DNA of 64,000 nt, taken from NCBI GenBank assembly GCA_029204225.1, contig CM055109.1:27474178-27538177 (forward strand), given 5' to 3'. This DNA comes from Diphasiastrum complanatum. Its lineage: Eukaryota; Streptophyta; Lycopodiopsida; Lycopodiales; Lycopodiaceae. The stretch's first letter is position 1, and the number at the start of each line of letters is the position of its first letter. Below the pieces are notes generated by a model. It was not told the origin of the DNA and did not search any database. It saw nothing but the letters and a program-made list of their open reading frames with translations. The position numbers were made by a program, and so were the translations under genes. This document shows, piece by piece, positions 10,461-20,985 of this stretch.

Positions 10461-10890
10461 CTTCAGGGATCTGAGCATAGGCAATGCATCCAAATACTCG
10501 AGTATGTTTTGAGTGATGGCTTCGATCCAGTCCACACCTCATAAGGTGTCTTGTCATTCAGGGACTTAGTGATGGAATGATTTTGCAAGTAGGCAACTAT
10601 AGTGACAGCTTCTATCCATCTCTATTAGTGTCTGATTCTTCCGTTCTGCTACTCCATTTGACTGAGGTGAGTAGCTTGTGGTGAATTGTTGGAGTGTTTC
10701 ACAAGCCTTGCAGAATTCTTTGAACTCGATGGAGATGTATTCTCGCTCTCCATCTTTACGTAGAGCTTTTATTGTTCTCTGGGTCTGATTTTCTATAGAT
10801 GCTTTGAACTACTTGAAGAATTTGAAAGTCTCGGATTTATTTTTTTAAAAGTAAGTAGCAGTTCTCCTAGAAAAGCCATCAATAAAAGTC
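10461..10890 (-). pseudogene. Copia integrase core (decayed)
   Basis: Broken frames show IKALRKDGERE, SIEFKEFCKACETLQQFT, TSYSPQSNGVAERKNQTL (catalytic Glu region), VAYLQNHSITKSLNDKTP and HTRVFGCIAYAQIPEDLRKK. The first catalytic Asp region is weak or lost. The integration role is known from the family; this copy has several stops. Confidence 0.75.
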
Positions 10891-11618
10891 AGAAGATAAA
10901 GAACTCTCACTATGGAAGGAGTCTGCATTAGGCCACAAAGGTTCATTATGTACAAGATCTAGCAAATCTCTAGAAGTATGAATAGAATCTGAAGTAAATG
11001 GACTTTTAGCATGCGTGCTGATAATACAGCTTTCACATGGAGAATCGGATTTGCTAATAGAGGAAAGATCTTGCACTAAGTTTTGATTTGACATTTCTTG
11101 AATACTCTTGAAATATAAATGGCCTAGTCTAAAATGCCACAACAAATGATTTGATTCAGTAGTAGAAATAAGAGCTTGACTACTAGTAGAATAACAGTGA
11201 CTTATTTTGTAAAGGTAGCCACATCTTCTACCATAAGCTAGGACTTTCCTAGACTTGTCAAGAGTAGCGCAACCTTCTGTATCGAATTTGACCCAACGAC
11301 CAGAATCAGTGATTCTGCTTATAGAAATCAGATTTTTGGTAAGGTTCGAAATGTATAAAACATTGTACAGCAACTTAACAGCACCTCTCTGAATTCGACT
11401 CTAATTGTTCCTTCACCTTCAATGGAGTGAGTTGAGTTGTCTCCAAGTTGCACAACTTTAGAATGGGTGAAAGGCTTGTAGTCTTGGAACCAGTCCCGAT
11501 GATGGGTCATGTGCTGAGTTGCTCCAAAGTCCAAGTACCAGGAACCGATATCTTGAAAATTTTTGACCCTGGTCATAAAGGCAGTTTTATCTTCCTCTTC
11601 ATGCTGGATCAGTTCCAA
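10879..11618 (-). pseudogene. Copia protease and GAG-pre-integrase domain
   Basis: The frame starting at 11618 contains GSWYLDFGATQHMTHH, the copia protease active-site region. The usual Asp-Ser-Gly is Asp-Phe-Gly here, so the site is altered. After a frame change near 11370 the frame gives LYNVLYISNLTKNLISISR and then the zinc region LLWHFRLGHLYFKSI ... PCESC, which marks the N-terminal integrase HHCC domain. It lies between gag and the integrase core in normal order. Confidence 0.85.
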
Positions 11619-11639
11619 TTCGAAGGATCCAAATGAAAC

Positions 11640-12560
11640 GCCAACTAAACTAACTAAAAAATATTTAAATTTTATAATTGAGTGACTGGTTGAGGCAACA
11701 TTTGCTTGTTGTTGGAACTGCTTCTTCTTTTCCTTGTTGTACTAAAGCACATTAGAAACTTATGTCAGTTACAAGCAAGAACACGAATCAAAGTCTCAAG
11801 TCCTCAGTCAGGGACTGACAACTCAAATGTATACATACAGTTCTATCAATGATTGTGCTAGACTGTACCAAATGTAGACTTAATTCGAGTGCCGAAAAGA
11901 AAGTGTTCACGACAGACGACTCAAGAGGATTTTATGATAGTTCCTTAGATCATATTTACGGACATACAACAAACAACTGTAATATGCTAGAGAGTCTGTC
12001 TAATCAGAGAGTAATTCATGTAATGCATTAGAGATTGCTAGTAGACTCAGGATCACTCACACTCAACAGTGTGGAGAACAGAAATAAGAGAGAATAAACC
12101 TCAACACTCTATTCACTTCTTCAATCTCTCACAAATACATAAACTCTTTCTCTCTCGATGGTCGAGTTGAGTGTTCTGCAGTCCTTGATGAGATGACCAG
12201 TCCTCTTACAGTATTTGCAGAAGAGTTTCTACATAGGTTGGGATGATGAAGAATTCGACCTTGGGCCATAATTCAACCCTGAGCCAAAATTCGATCATGG
12301 CTGCATGTTGCTCTTTTTCCCTGATGAATCATATTTTGTGGATTTCTTTGACTTGAACTTCTGATTTCTCTTTGTGTAAAGAGCCTGAGGATCAGATCCT
12401 GAGCCTGAGGAGGAAGCATTTCTTCCGATCTCCTCTTGTAATAGCATTGAGATGATTTTAGACAAAGTTAGTTACTGCTGGGCCGAAATAGCCATGACTC
12501 ATGTTTCATAGGCATCATGGAGACTTGCTAAGAGAGGGTCAACGATTTGCATTGTTAATG
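11640..12560 (-). pseudogene. Copia gag C-terminus with an insertion-like block
   Basis: A zinc knuckle CKYCKRTGHLIKDC lies at about 12175-12230 and is preceded by Ser/Lys-rich gag wording (QALYTKRNQKFKSKKSTK) up to about 12490. Just before the protease a short gag remnant occurs (KKQFQQQANVAST, about 11700-11750). Between them, about 11790-12120, lies roughly 330 bp with no gag wording; this is either a small insertion or a fast-decaying segment. Upstream of 12560 no gag similarity is visible. Confidence 0.6.
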
Positions 12561-13080
12561 CTTTCTCACTTAGGGTAGCTATGCAATTATTAGCAATTCA
12601 GGGTTGAGGGTGGAATTAGTTTCAACCTACCATACTCTTAATGTTGAGGGCAGATTCATATTGAGGGCAAATTCAAACCGAGATCCAACGTTGAAGGTAG
12701 ATTTATGACTTGATTCATTTGTACTGTGTGAACGCTATGGCTTTCTTTTTGCGATAAGTTTTGAAATTGTATTTGTTCTAGTTTCAAAGTAACGCCAATA
12801 TTGAATCTTAATTACCAAAGGCTTTATTAGATTGTTTAAGGTGCTTTGGAGAAAAATAAATTGATGGAAGGCTTTTTCTATGTTCAAATAACAATGAAAA
12901 ATGCAATTTCTTTTTACATAATTCTAAAAAAATTTGGAAAGTCGAACGGGGCAAATTGTCCTCTGCCCGGTACCTTCCATAATACAAGCATTGTCTCCAA
13001 ATATAGCCATTGATTCAACCCCATTGCCTCACGAGGTGCCTTGCCATTACAAGCATAAGCAAGGAAGACCAATGGGGATC
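12560..13080. other. Unassigned intergenic stretch
   Basis: This stretch holds three near-repeats of a GTTGAGGGT/GGCAGATT-type phrase between 12600 and 12710, and a short open frame (12934-13152, plus strand) that looks like chance. No gene or element boundary could be supported. Confidence 0.4.
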
Positions 13081-13084
13081 ATGC

Positions 13085-13150
13085 GGGCACCAATCATAGA
13101 TAATATTTTTTATAAACGACACGTCAAAAAGCAAAACAGGGCGGCGAATT
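13085..13150 (+). promoter_or_regulatory. Candidate core promoter of the host gene
   Basis: A TATA-like TTTTATAAAC lies at about 13108-13117, followed by ACACGTCA, a G-box/ACGT-type core. It is about 1.5 kb upstream of the first coding ATG, with a likely 5'UTR intron between. The position fits, but no transcript evidence is available. Confidence 0.25.
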
Positions 13151-13476
13151 GACATTCGAGTCTCCTCCTACGAGGGCCCATTGACTGCGCACGTATTTTC
13201 ATTTGAAGCCTTTGCTGCTTTTCAAAGCAAGCCAGCATTTCAAAAACTTCTTGTCCTAGTGGTTTGAAAGCCCGTCGAAAAGCCCATGTGCTATTTCAGA
13301 TTATCATTTTGAAGGTCGATGTTCTTGTCAAAGGTCGGCGATCTGGCTGCTTCCTCGCTTGCATCAGCACAGGAACGTTAATCACGCTTCTTGATCGAAA
13401 TGATGCACGCGCAGCGACGTGCCGTGTTGGAAGGATGCGCGTTGATTCTGCCGCTGTCTTTTTGCCTTTTCTCGTG

Positions 13477-14615
13477 GTAAGCCTTGCACTATTTTTCATG
13501 TGATTTCTGATTTTCTTTGATTTTTACGATATCGTATTCGTTCTAGAAAAGTTTTCATTACAAGTGACTTTACCTTTCTGTTGCTGTAAAATCTATCATC
13601 ATCATGTCAATCTGATTTGCACAAAATTCTTACATGTAATTTGTGATTATTTTTTAAATCTACGATATAGAACTAGCTAAATAGAGTTTTCATTGTAAGT
13701 ATGTTACCTCTTCATCGTCGTCATCATCTAATTTGCACAAAGTTGTTCTATGTAATTTTTTGATTTTCTTTCATCTTTACGATATCGGATTCCTAATAGA
13801 ATTCTCATAGTAAGCATTTTGTCTTTCTCTGGTGTTAAGTTCATCATCACCATGATCTGATTTGCACAAAGTTCTTATGTGTAATTTGCGATTTTCATTT
13901 ATATTCACGATAGCCGATTCGTTAGTAAAGTTTTCATCGTAAGTATTTTAACTTTTCCTGTTAGGTTCGTCATCCTCATGATCTGATCTGCGCAACTGGT
14001 CTTTTGTGCAATCCATATTTGTATTTTATTTTTACGGTATCGGTTCGTTGTTATAAGATTTTTGATTCCAAGGATTTCCTGCTGTAAGATTCATTATCAT
14101 CATGATCTGAATTCCAATTTTAGTTTGTGGTGTTGACCTTATGATGTCCGTTTCTGTAGCACTAGTTTTTTATTTATTGTTGTTTTTCTTGTTTATACAT
14201 TTGCAGTGTCTTTTTTGTGAATGTTTTCCATGGAATCTGATCCTTTGATCAGTTTATATATTACATGTCCTTCTGGACAGAGTCACGTCTACTTGTTGCC
14301 TAAGGTTCTGATGAGCTAGAAACGAAGTGGCTGGACAAGAGTCTTCCTGGCATGGGATGGCTTGGTTTTTTTTGCTAGGTGTCTCTGGTTAGTGTGAGCG
14401 GCTTCCTTTCTGACAGATCGAACATGCCTGAAACCTTACAACTTTGTTCATCTCAAGTGCAAGAAAATATTGGGAGAACTTTCAGACAAGTCTGTAGAAT
14501 ATCCCATTTTAATCCTCTGGCACTAAGCTTTTCCTCTATATCCTCTTTTTCTTTTTGCCGAGTTTTATAACGATATATCGTGGTCGGCGTTCAAGCATTT
14601 CGCCTCTCTTTGTAG
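13477..14615 (+). other. Probable 5'UTR intron of the host gene
   Basis: A strong donor (CTCGTG then GTAAGC) is at 13477. A strong acceptor with a pyrimidine tract (CCTCTCTTTGTAG) ends at 14615, only 17 bp before the ATG at 14633. No coding frame spans the interval. Long leader introns are common in plant genes. The tandem array at 13496-14115 would lie inside it. RNA reads would settle it. Confidence 0.4.
13496..14115 (+). repeat. Tandem array, five degenerate units of about 125 bp
   Basis: Each unit has the same order: GATTTT...TTTACGATATCG-like, then a GTTTTCAT..GTAAG phrase, then TCATCATCATGATCTGATTTGCACAAAG-type wording, ending TTCTTATGTGTAAT. Units begin near 13500, 13645, 13765, 13885 and 14010. 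They have diverged by substitutions and small gaps, so the array is old. Four units carry a GTAAGT-like word that could act as a cryptic donor. Confidence 0.7.
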
Positions 14616-14632
14616 CCCAGAAAGTTTGAAAG

Positions 14633-15518
14633 ATGACGAGCATTAGTCGTAGTGGCATTGGAATTGTCACAGTTTTGGCTGTTTCTGGGAGCGTCATTTT
14701 TCTTGCTTTTTCTAAGCGAAGCATCATTCCGAAGAATGAGTTCTTAAAACAGCCAGCCATTGCCAATCAAATAAAGCACGAGACGCGGGGGATGTGCAAA
14801 GTTTCCATTGCCTTTTCTTGTCCCGATCAGTCCGAAATTTTGGAAGATACATCACGCACGAAGGAGGTAAGAGGATCAAGAGATTGCTGTAGTGACTACG
14901 TGATGACTGGAACTTTTCTTTCTGCTGAAGATGAGAGAGCAAACCCGAATTCGGACGGTATGTCGACAAAGTCGATTAGCTCCGATAACAAAACTGTCGT
15001 CGTTGAGTCGGTCGGACGAACTGCCATGGATCAGGATCTTACTGCTGTGAGAAGTCTGGCCGTTATTCAAAAGTCAGATGCGCTTTTGACCAATCCCAAT
15101 GTAGGTTACTCTGAGAGGAGAATGTCCGATACTAAAGCATCTGTTTCAGTTCCTGCCATTTCAGGTAGCACTTTGATCTTGTGCTACTCATTTGGAACCC
15201 TTTTTACTGTGGAGCCAGATCCTAGAGCATCCCATAAGTTCTTTTACTACTTCAAGCAAGAATTGAGGAATTTATATAGTTTTACTTATATCTATGCTAC
15301 GGTTGTTTGTCTATTTATTATCCTTGTCTCTAAAACTTTTGTGAACTTTTGCAGGCGCCCGCAAATCTTCGTCTCAGAAGAAAAAAGTCCGGTTCGCGGC
15401 AACCGTTGTGGAACCCAAAAACAACAATCGAGAATTTAGATTGCATCCTAGATCGTCTGGCCTGTCAAGACAAAGTCACAGAAGACTAACATTAGATTCC
15501 TGTGAAATCAGGTCATAA
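14633..15518 (+). CDS. Two-exon host gene: small membrane-anchored protein with KKVRF motif
   Basis: Exon 1 is 14633-15164 and exon 2 is 15355-15518 (TAA at 15516-15518), giving 231 residues. The splice is phase 1 (G then GTAGCA; TTTTGCAG then GC) and joins VPAISG to ARKSSSQ. Without the splice the frame would run into an unlike reading of exon 2. Residues about 8-26 are a hydrophobic segment (GIVTVLAVSGSVIFLAF) followed by basic residues, a likely signal anchor. The middle is Ser/Asp-rich and probably disordered. The C-terminus has KKKVRFAATVVEP (about 186-198) followed by NNNREFR, a pattern I recall from small plant proteins of unknown function ending in K-K-V-x-F-A-x-x-V. KVRF also fits an RVxF-type phosphatase-1 docking motif (inference). 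It is the only intact host gene I can support here. Confidence 0.7.
15165..15354 (+). other. Intron of the host gene
   Basis: A 190-bp, T-rich GT-AG intron with donor GTAGCA and acceptor TTTTGCAG. The frame happens to stay open across it, so a retained-intron product with a different C-terminus (ending at 15439) is possible. Confidence 0.65.
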
Positions 15519-16560
15519 CCGTAACCATGCCATTGGCAGAAACAGGAAGGTTTATTGGTCAGCAGCTGGAAACGTTTCCGTCGTTCAAAAGCGAGCACTG
15601 GATTTACCTCGGAATTGAGAGAATCGGGCTCAGACAAATAGATATTGATCTTTTCTTCAAGTAGTATTTACAGAAGATTACGCAAATGCTAAACATTATA
15701 TCAACAGGACTTGTACCATTCATTCATTTTCACTGTCCTTTGGATCTTTTACCATAGATTCCTTGGAGCAAGAAGTGGATCGCGCCAACAAACAAAAGCC
15801 AACGCTATTGTTTGACATGTGGTTTTTCTATGAATCAATTGTCGACCATGAATTTTGACAGCTTTCTCCAGCTTACTGGTTCCTTTGAATGCTTGGCTTT
15901 GGCCTTGTTCTATGAGAAAGTCAAGGAAGTGTTGGAGTGTTGAAGTGGAGTTTGTAATCTAATGGAAAAGAAAAATATACTTGAAATTTCAGCTTCTTTG
16001 CACCTACCTTCTAGAACAAGGCACCACTATGTGTTTCTTAAAAAGTGACTATTTTTGGCCTTGACTTGCAAAGGCAACTATTTGTCCATATGTGTTGAGG
16101 TTGGTCAATGTAGATGAATGCAATTTGAAAAAAACAATAACTATGTCATTCTCCATCATTAACATGCAAAATTGCATGCTTTGTAGCAAATTGCATTGCC
16201 CATGTGTAATGCTTATATATATGTGCAACACTTGTTTGTGAATGTGAGATTATGTGTGATAATTTGAAGCACAAATACTTTTTTTGTTAAAAATTTAATC
16301 TTATTCCTTAGATCCTGAAAAGCAAAAGACGAATGTGCTTGTCCACTAATGGATCTTTCCTTCATTAACTATACAACATCTATACATGAATTATTGATGA
16401 TTGTTTTGTTTGATGTAGACAATTGCACTTATTAGACTTTTTGTGAAAGATATAACGAATTAATAAGTTGTCACTAGTGGTAGTTGATCTTTATCTAATT
16501 ATAATTTTGTGATTGTATTTCTTTTGCAGGACATATGCAAAATGTATTCCATAATTGGTC
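15519..16560 (+). other. 3' flank of host gene and noncoding DNA
   Basis: The first few hundred bases probably form the 3'UTR. No clear poly(A) signal can be assigned. The rest is AT-rich with no supported frame. Confidence 0.4.
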
Positions 16561-16599
16561 AACTTTTTTAGAGATCTGTCCTAAAGACTGCCTTGATGG

Positions 16600-17215
16600 C
16601 TAGCGATGATCTAAAATTGTGAATATTGAGAGCGAATATTTTGAGATGTTGATCGTGATCATTGTGAATACTGATCATGATTATTGTGAATATTGAGAGC
16701 AAATATTTTGAGATGTTAATTGTGATTATTGTAAATATTGATCGTGATTATTGTGATTATTGATCATGAATATTGATCGTGAATATTGTGAATACTTATC
16801 GTGAATATTGTGAAAACTGATCATATACTCTTGAATATTGATTGTTAATATTGTGAATACTAATCGAATATACTGTGAATACGATCGAATATTCTGAGTA
16901 CTGAATGTGATTATTGTGAATACTTATAGTAAATACACTTGAGTATTGATCGTGAATACTGAAATATTTTGAATACTAATTGTGATTATTCTCAACACTT
17001 TTGAATATACTTCATGAATGGTCTTGAATATTGATCATGAATACTTAAATTATCGTTCATAAATACTCTGAATACTAATAATACAGATTTCAGATAGTGG
17101 TTGCAAATACAATTTGTAATTACTTATTAAAAAAACTCAAATATTTATCGTAAATATTGATTTTGAATACTAAAATGTGATTATTTCAAATAAAGATTGT
17201 GATTGTTAATCATGA
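16600..17215. repeat. Degenerate AT-rich tandem repeat (ATTGTGAATA type)
   Basis: More than 600 bp is built from variants of GATCGTGAATATTGTGAATA. Some 20-30 copies of a 15-18 bp unit can be read, with a larger-scale repeat that includes GAGAGCGAATATTTTGAGATG twice (about 16630 and 16690). It is strongly diverged toward the right. Confidence 0.7.
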
Positions 17216-17233
17216 TAAATTTGTTTTGTAGAT

Positions 17234-17551
17234 TTGGGTAAAGACAATTATGCGGCAATTGATAAAAAATTTCTAAATACCACAATCACTAAGAACTTGA
17301 AAAGGCCTTTTGTTTCAACAAGTTCAAAGCCAAAGAATAAGGTTTCAAAAAGGTGTGATGAAACTGACAAGCTAGGTTTGGTACAATCTACAACATCTTA
17401 TCGAATAAACAAAAATATTCAAGAAACAAGAAAAGCAACTAGTCCAACACATTTCATTCCAAGATCAAGCGATTTGGTATATGACCTGCATTCCGATACC
17501 AACATGGTTTTTTTGTGGCTCAATCTAGGCGAAGTATGGGAATCGGGATAG
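17234..17551 (+). CDS. Unrecognised open frame, possible exon
   Basis: A 105-codon frame rich in Lys, Asn, Ser and Thr (KNLKRPFVSTSSKPKNKVSK). A TTTTGTAG acceptor-like site lies just upstream (17224-17231), so it may be a terminal exon. No domain is recognised. It is more balanced in composition than its AT-rich surroundings, but chance is not excluded. Confidence 0.25.
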   Translation: MGKDNYAAIDKKFLNTTITKNLKRPFVSTSSKPKNKVSKRCDETDKLGLVQSTTSYRINKNIQETRKATSPTHFIPRSSDLVYDLHSDTNMVFLWLNLGEVWESG

Positions 17552-19570
17552 TACAACTACATATGAAAAATATTCGATATTTGATATAAAAACTTTTGTC
17601 TAGTGCTTGTACTAAACTTTATTATTATCTATTAAAATTTTAAATGACTATTCAAACATTAAAACAAATTGATATAAAATCTTTTATGGTTCTATTTCAA
17701 AAAGTATGACAAAATACGACAATATGACATGGCAAGGCCTTTGTAGTACAACACCACATCGTACTTGTTTTTTCTTAAAATTGGTTTCAAGTTAGGTTTC
17801 TCAATGGGTGGGCTCACCTAGAGCTTTGGGATGTGTGGCAAGGGGAGACGCAGGCTTACACACCTAGCCCTTATACCTTCTAAACTTTTATGTGAAGTGT
17901 GTCAAACATATGGGCTTGTTGGCCTCCATATATTTAGCTGCTCAACCTAGTTTTTCTTTGCTGACCTTCCATTCAATCAATTTACTATGACAATGTGATC
18001 AAGACAAGCTATTTTCACTTTTGGATCATTTATACAACTTAAAAAAATATAATTTTGAATTCAATAAGTTGCCTTTAGGACTCGTTCTTGACGTGCACAT
18101 ACACCCTAGCGGATAAGGATGTATAACTTTTTTCCTCAGAACACACACATATTCAGTTTAATCACTATGTATGCAAGTTGGTAGGTATTATATGAAAGCT
18201 AAGATTGGCATGGAGTGTTTCAGATTTTGGGACATGGCTATTATATTTTCAAATTATGTAATGTTTTATTTATTTATAGTTTCAGGTGTAATATTGTATA
18301 TAGAACTTATGCAAGTAAGGGGAACACATGCAAGTAAGGTGAGGCTTTGAGGGATAATGATTTTTATGAGGCCTAGTGGTCAATGGCTTGACACTTGCCT
18401 CTCCACACTCTTCGCCTTGCCTCTTTGACTATAGCTAGAAGCATAAAAGTCAGTATGTTCACATTACTTGTGGTGCTATCCTCCAGATTCCTACCTTACA
18501 TGGTGCATATGTATAGAATAAAACACATGCATACATGGAATTCAAATTTGTTACTAGCACTTCATATAAAGCTATTGTCACTTATAACAACATGCATAGT
18601 GATAATGCCAATTTTACAATCTATAATTCATCTGAGTGCTCATCTTTTGAGAGCTTGAGGACATTGTTACCAAGGGCAACAATATCTAAACACAACTTTT
18701 GAAAGGTATGATTTAGGCATATTTTGAAGTCTTTGGTTGCAAATCAAATGCTTGAGGATCATCCTATGCCTTGCATTTATTCAACAAAGTTTGGCTAGTA
18801 GATTGGCAACTTTCATGGTATTTGAAGCTCATAAAATTGCCATATTGCCTACAAAAACGCACAACAAGGTATGATGTTATTCAAACAAAGGCTTGGCCAA
18901 ATTAAACAAGTATAATCTATCAAGGAAAACAATGGAGTTATCTAAAGTATGAACATATTGATATTGCATGACAATCATGTATAGATTGCAAGCTATGTAC
19001 ATGAAAGCTAAAGGCAGTTTAACTCTTCGTGGGATTTGCAATAGTTAATATTTCAATAAGTCAATATGTAGCTTGTCAAGTTATCACAAAATAAAGAAAT
19101 CATGAAAAATGGTTAAAAAAGTAAGTCTTTGACAATGGAATATCTCTTGACATCGCAAATTAGCATACTACATTGTGATATCAACAACTTTTTTACACAC
19201 TTAAATTGGAAAAATGAGATTGTTTTCGTGCGTTGCATGGATTATCAATTTGTTGGTTTTCTAAACAGTAATGCTCTTCAATCAAATGTTCATCCAAAGA
19301 ACTAAATCAACAATGCCTTTTTACTAAAGGCACAATTAATAGCTCAATTGAGGTACATGATATGATCTTGCAAAGGTAATTTGCTATAGTCTCTTCTATT
19401 TAAGTTTGTGCTTGGAACAATTAGTTCAACGATGCATGTTGGATAATGCCTTGCAAATGTAAATCTCTATTTAAGTTTTTGCTTTGAACGACTAGTTCAA
19501 TGATGCCATTTTGGTGAGATTCAGACTCTAACTAAGATCCGAAAACACATCATGAGAATGACATACTAAG
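17552..19570. other. Noncoding AT-rich stretch
   Basis: No frame is supported on either strand. Short half-repeats occur (for example the GCTTTGAACGACTAGTTCAA-like phrases at about 19410 and 19480). This is probably old element debris beyond recognition. Confidence 0.4.
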
Positions 19571-19576
19571 ACCCTC

Positions 19577-20107
19577 CTATGAGCGTCCAAACAATCCAAT
19601 GGTTGTCGTACCAGATGATATTCTTAGGGCTACAACGGCAGCCTCAGTGACGCGCACCTTGTGTGTGGCTCCCTGGAAAGTGATATAGAATTTGGATTTC
19701 TCTTCCTTCCACGTACTGAAGGCAAGAGTGATGAAATCCATATTGATACGACCCGAAAAGGCTCTCTCATGAATACCCATTGTAGTGAGTAGAGGCTCTG
19801 CAAGGGTCATCCACTGAGTGACCATCCTTGTGCTAGGAAGAATCATGACGATGGATAGTATAGCGCAGAGACTGGGAAGTATCGGTAGAAGACATGATGA
19901 TCAGAAAGGAATTATAAATGCGTGAAAGTGTATTAGAAGGCAATACAAAAAATTTGGAAGGCTTTGGTCGCAAGAAAAATTTCCAACAGCTTCGCTAGCA
20001 CAAGTGAGGAATGAATCGAATTCAGCCAACTTATAAGGTAATTTGGTGGGTCCATTATACTGAATAGTAGTTTGGCTTATCAATCCAAAACAAAAATTTG
20101 CACGCAT
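19577..20107 (-). pseudogene. aORF N-terminal part, second gypsy lineage (left arm of inverted pair)
   Basis: On the minus strand the likely start (MSSTDTSQS, about 19895) follows roughly 200 bp of leader. The frame then gives RMVTQWMTLAEPLLTTMGI, RINMDFITLAFSTW and KSKFYITFQGATHKVRVTEA, and is cut off at 19577. The same protein start occurs in opposite orientation at 20985-21500. It lies downstream of the integrase tail at 20712-20890 on the same strand, so it has the same pol-then-aORF order as the first element. The wording FYITF..HKVRVTEA aligns by eye with FRITS..YTIINVSL of the first aORF. Function unknown. Confidence 0.6.
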
Positions 20108-20129
20108 GTGCAGTACTGTAAAAATAGGC

Positions 20130-20490
20130 TATAAAAATCTCGGCGAAGGTTTCTAGGGATCTAACCTATCAGACGAACGTTTTTCAGGGCTGGCGAAGGA
20201 TGAACCTTCGCCCAGGAGGGTCCTTCACCCAGATATTGTCATAAATGCATTTTTGCACAATCTGAACCTATGGACAACCTAATTTTGACATTTTAAGATC
20301 ATCTAGCAGGTCAGCGAAGGTTCATAATGAGGTTATGATGCTCGACGAAGGTTCCCAAAATGGCATATTTGAACATTCGCCTAGCTCAAAAATTAGATTT
20401 TCTCTTGTCAAGAATCTTCGCCGACCTCAATTTAGATAAATCGAGGGTGGATGTACAGTCTGAGAGCTCAGCGAAGGTTTCTGGTACTGT
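20130..20490 (-). promoter_or_regulatory. Spacer with GCGAAGGTT motif cluster
   Basis: Nine copies of GCGAAGG(T/A) or its complement occur within 350 bp, at about 20143, 20193, 20204, 20222, 20314, 20344, 20374, 20415 and 20471, in both orientations. The tract lies between the integrase tail and the aORF start, the same place as the GAATTCG cluster in the first element. No frame is supported. Confidence 0.5.
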
Positions 20491-20711
20491 ATTAGGCCAA
20501 ATCTGTCCAAATCAGTAATTTTATAAGTCATTGTCCATCAAAAATACTGTGCTTCCTTTTCCTTATGCTGATGACTTCCTGACTTTTGCTCATTAGTCTT
20601 TCCTTATTTTTTGTTTTTTTTTTTAACCGTCTTTTTCAAAAAAAAACTCAGCAAATTAAATATTGAAAACAAAAAATTGAAAAACAAATAAAATTAAAAA
20701 ATATATTGAGA

Positions 20712-20985
20712 TCAGGCTTGCTGAACTGGCGGAGCAGGCTGCCAAAACGTGCGTAATTGGTTGTCATTTATCGGAGTATCGAATCGTTTTCCATCCAAGT
20801 GCTCAAGAATTATTGCGCCATAGTTCAGGATTTCCTTCACTTTATACAGGCCTTCACCGATAAAGGTTTGTCAACTGCTATTTTTGTCGGAGACCTTCGT
20901 TGAGAATTTTGAAAGCTATTTTCACAATACTGAACAAGCCTGCAAATTTTTGTCCAAACTTCAGCATCCAAACTAGTATTTTGCC
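20712..20985 (-). pseudogene. Ty3/gypsy integrase C-terminal tail
   Basis: On the minus strand from about 20880 the frame reads GEGLYKVKEILNYGAIILEH, then LDGKRFDTPINDNQLRTFW, with a TGA at 20712-20714. This is the classic end of plant gypsy integrase (K-x-I-L-x-x-G-A-I-I-L ... D-T-P-I-N-x-x-Q-L). Upstream, in a shifted frame, QNSQRRSPTKIAVDK is seen up to about 20985. There the sequence changes abruptly to the inverted aORF copy, which marks the rearrangement junction. Confidence 0.75.

Larger units (their letters stand above)
9582..12560 (-). mobile_element. Ty1/copia element interrupted by the gypsy insertion (5' part)
   Basis: On the minus strand the order is gag C-terminus with zinc knuckle, protease, GAG-pre-integrase, integrase and RT, as expected for Ty1/copia. 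The RT frame breaks at 9582 at the gypsy LTR; its remainder should lie before position 1. No 5' LTR was recognised upstream of about 12560. Many stops show that it is older than the gypsy insertion. Confidence 0.8.

Noticed and set aside
13264-13503. 79-residue plus-strand frame before the host gene
   Set aside because: It spans the likely leader donor and has no recognisable features; probably 5'UTR.
16600-17215. CRISPR-like array
   Set aside because: Units are degenerate and contiguous with no unique spacers, and the context is a plant nuclear genome.
18365-18425. Possible tRNA-derived SINE head (GGCCTAGTGGTCAATGG resembles an A box)
   Set aside because: No B box at the right distance, no tail and no TSD could be seen.
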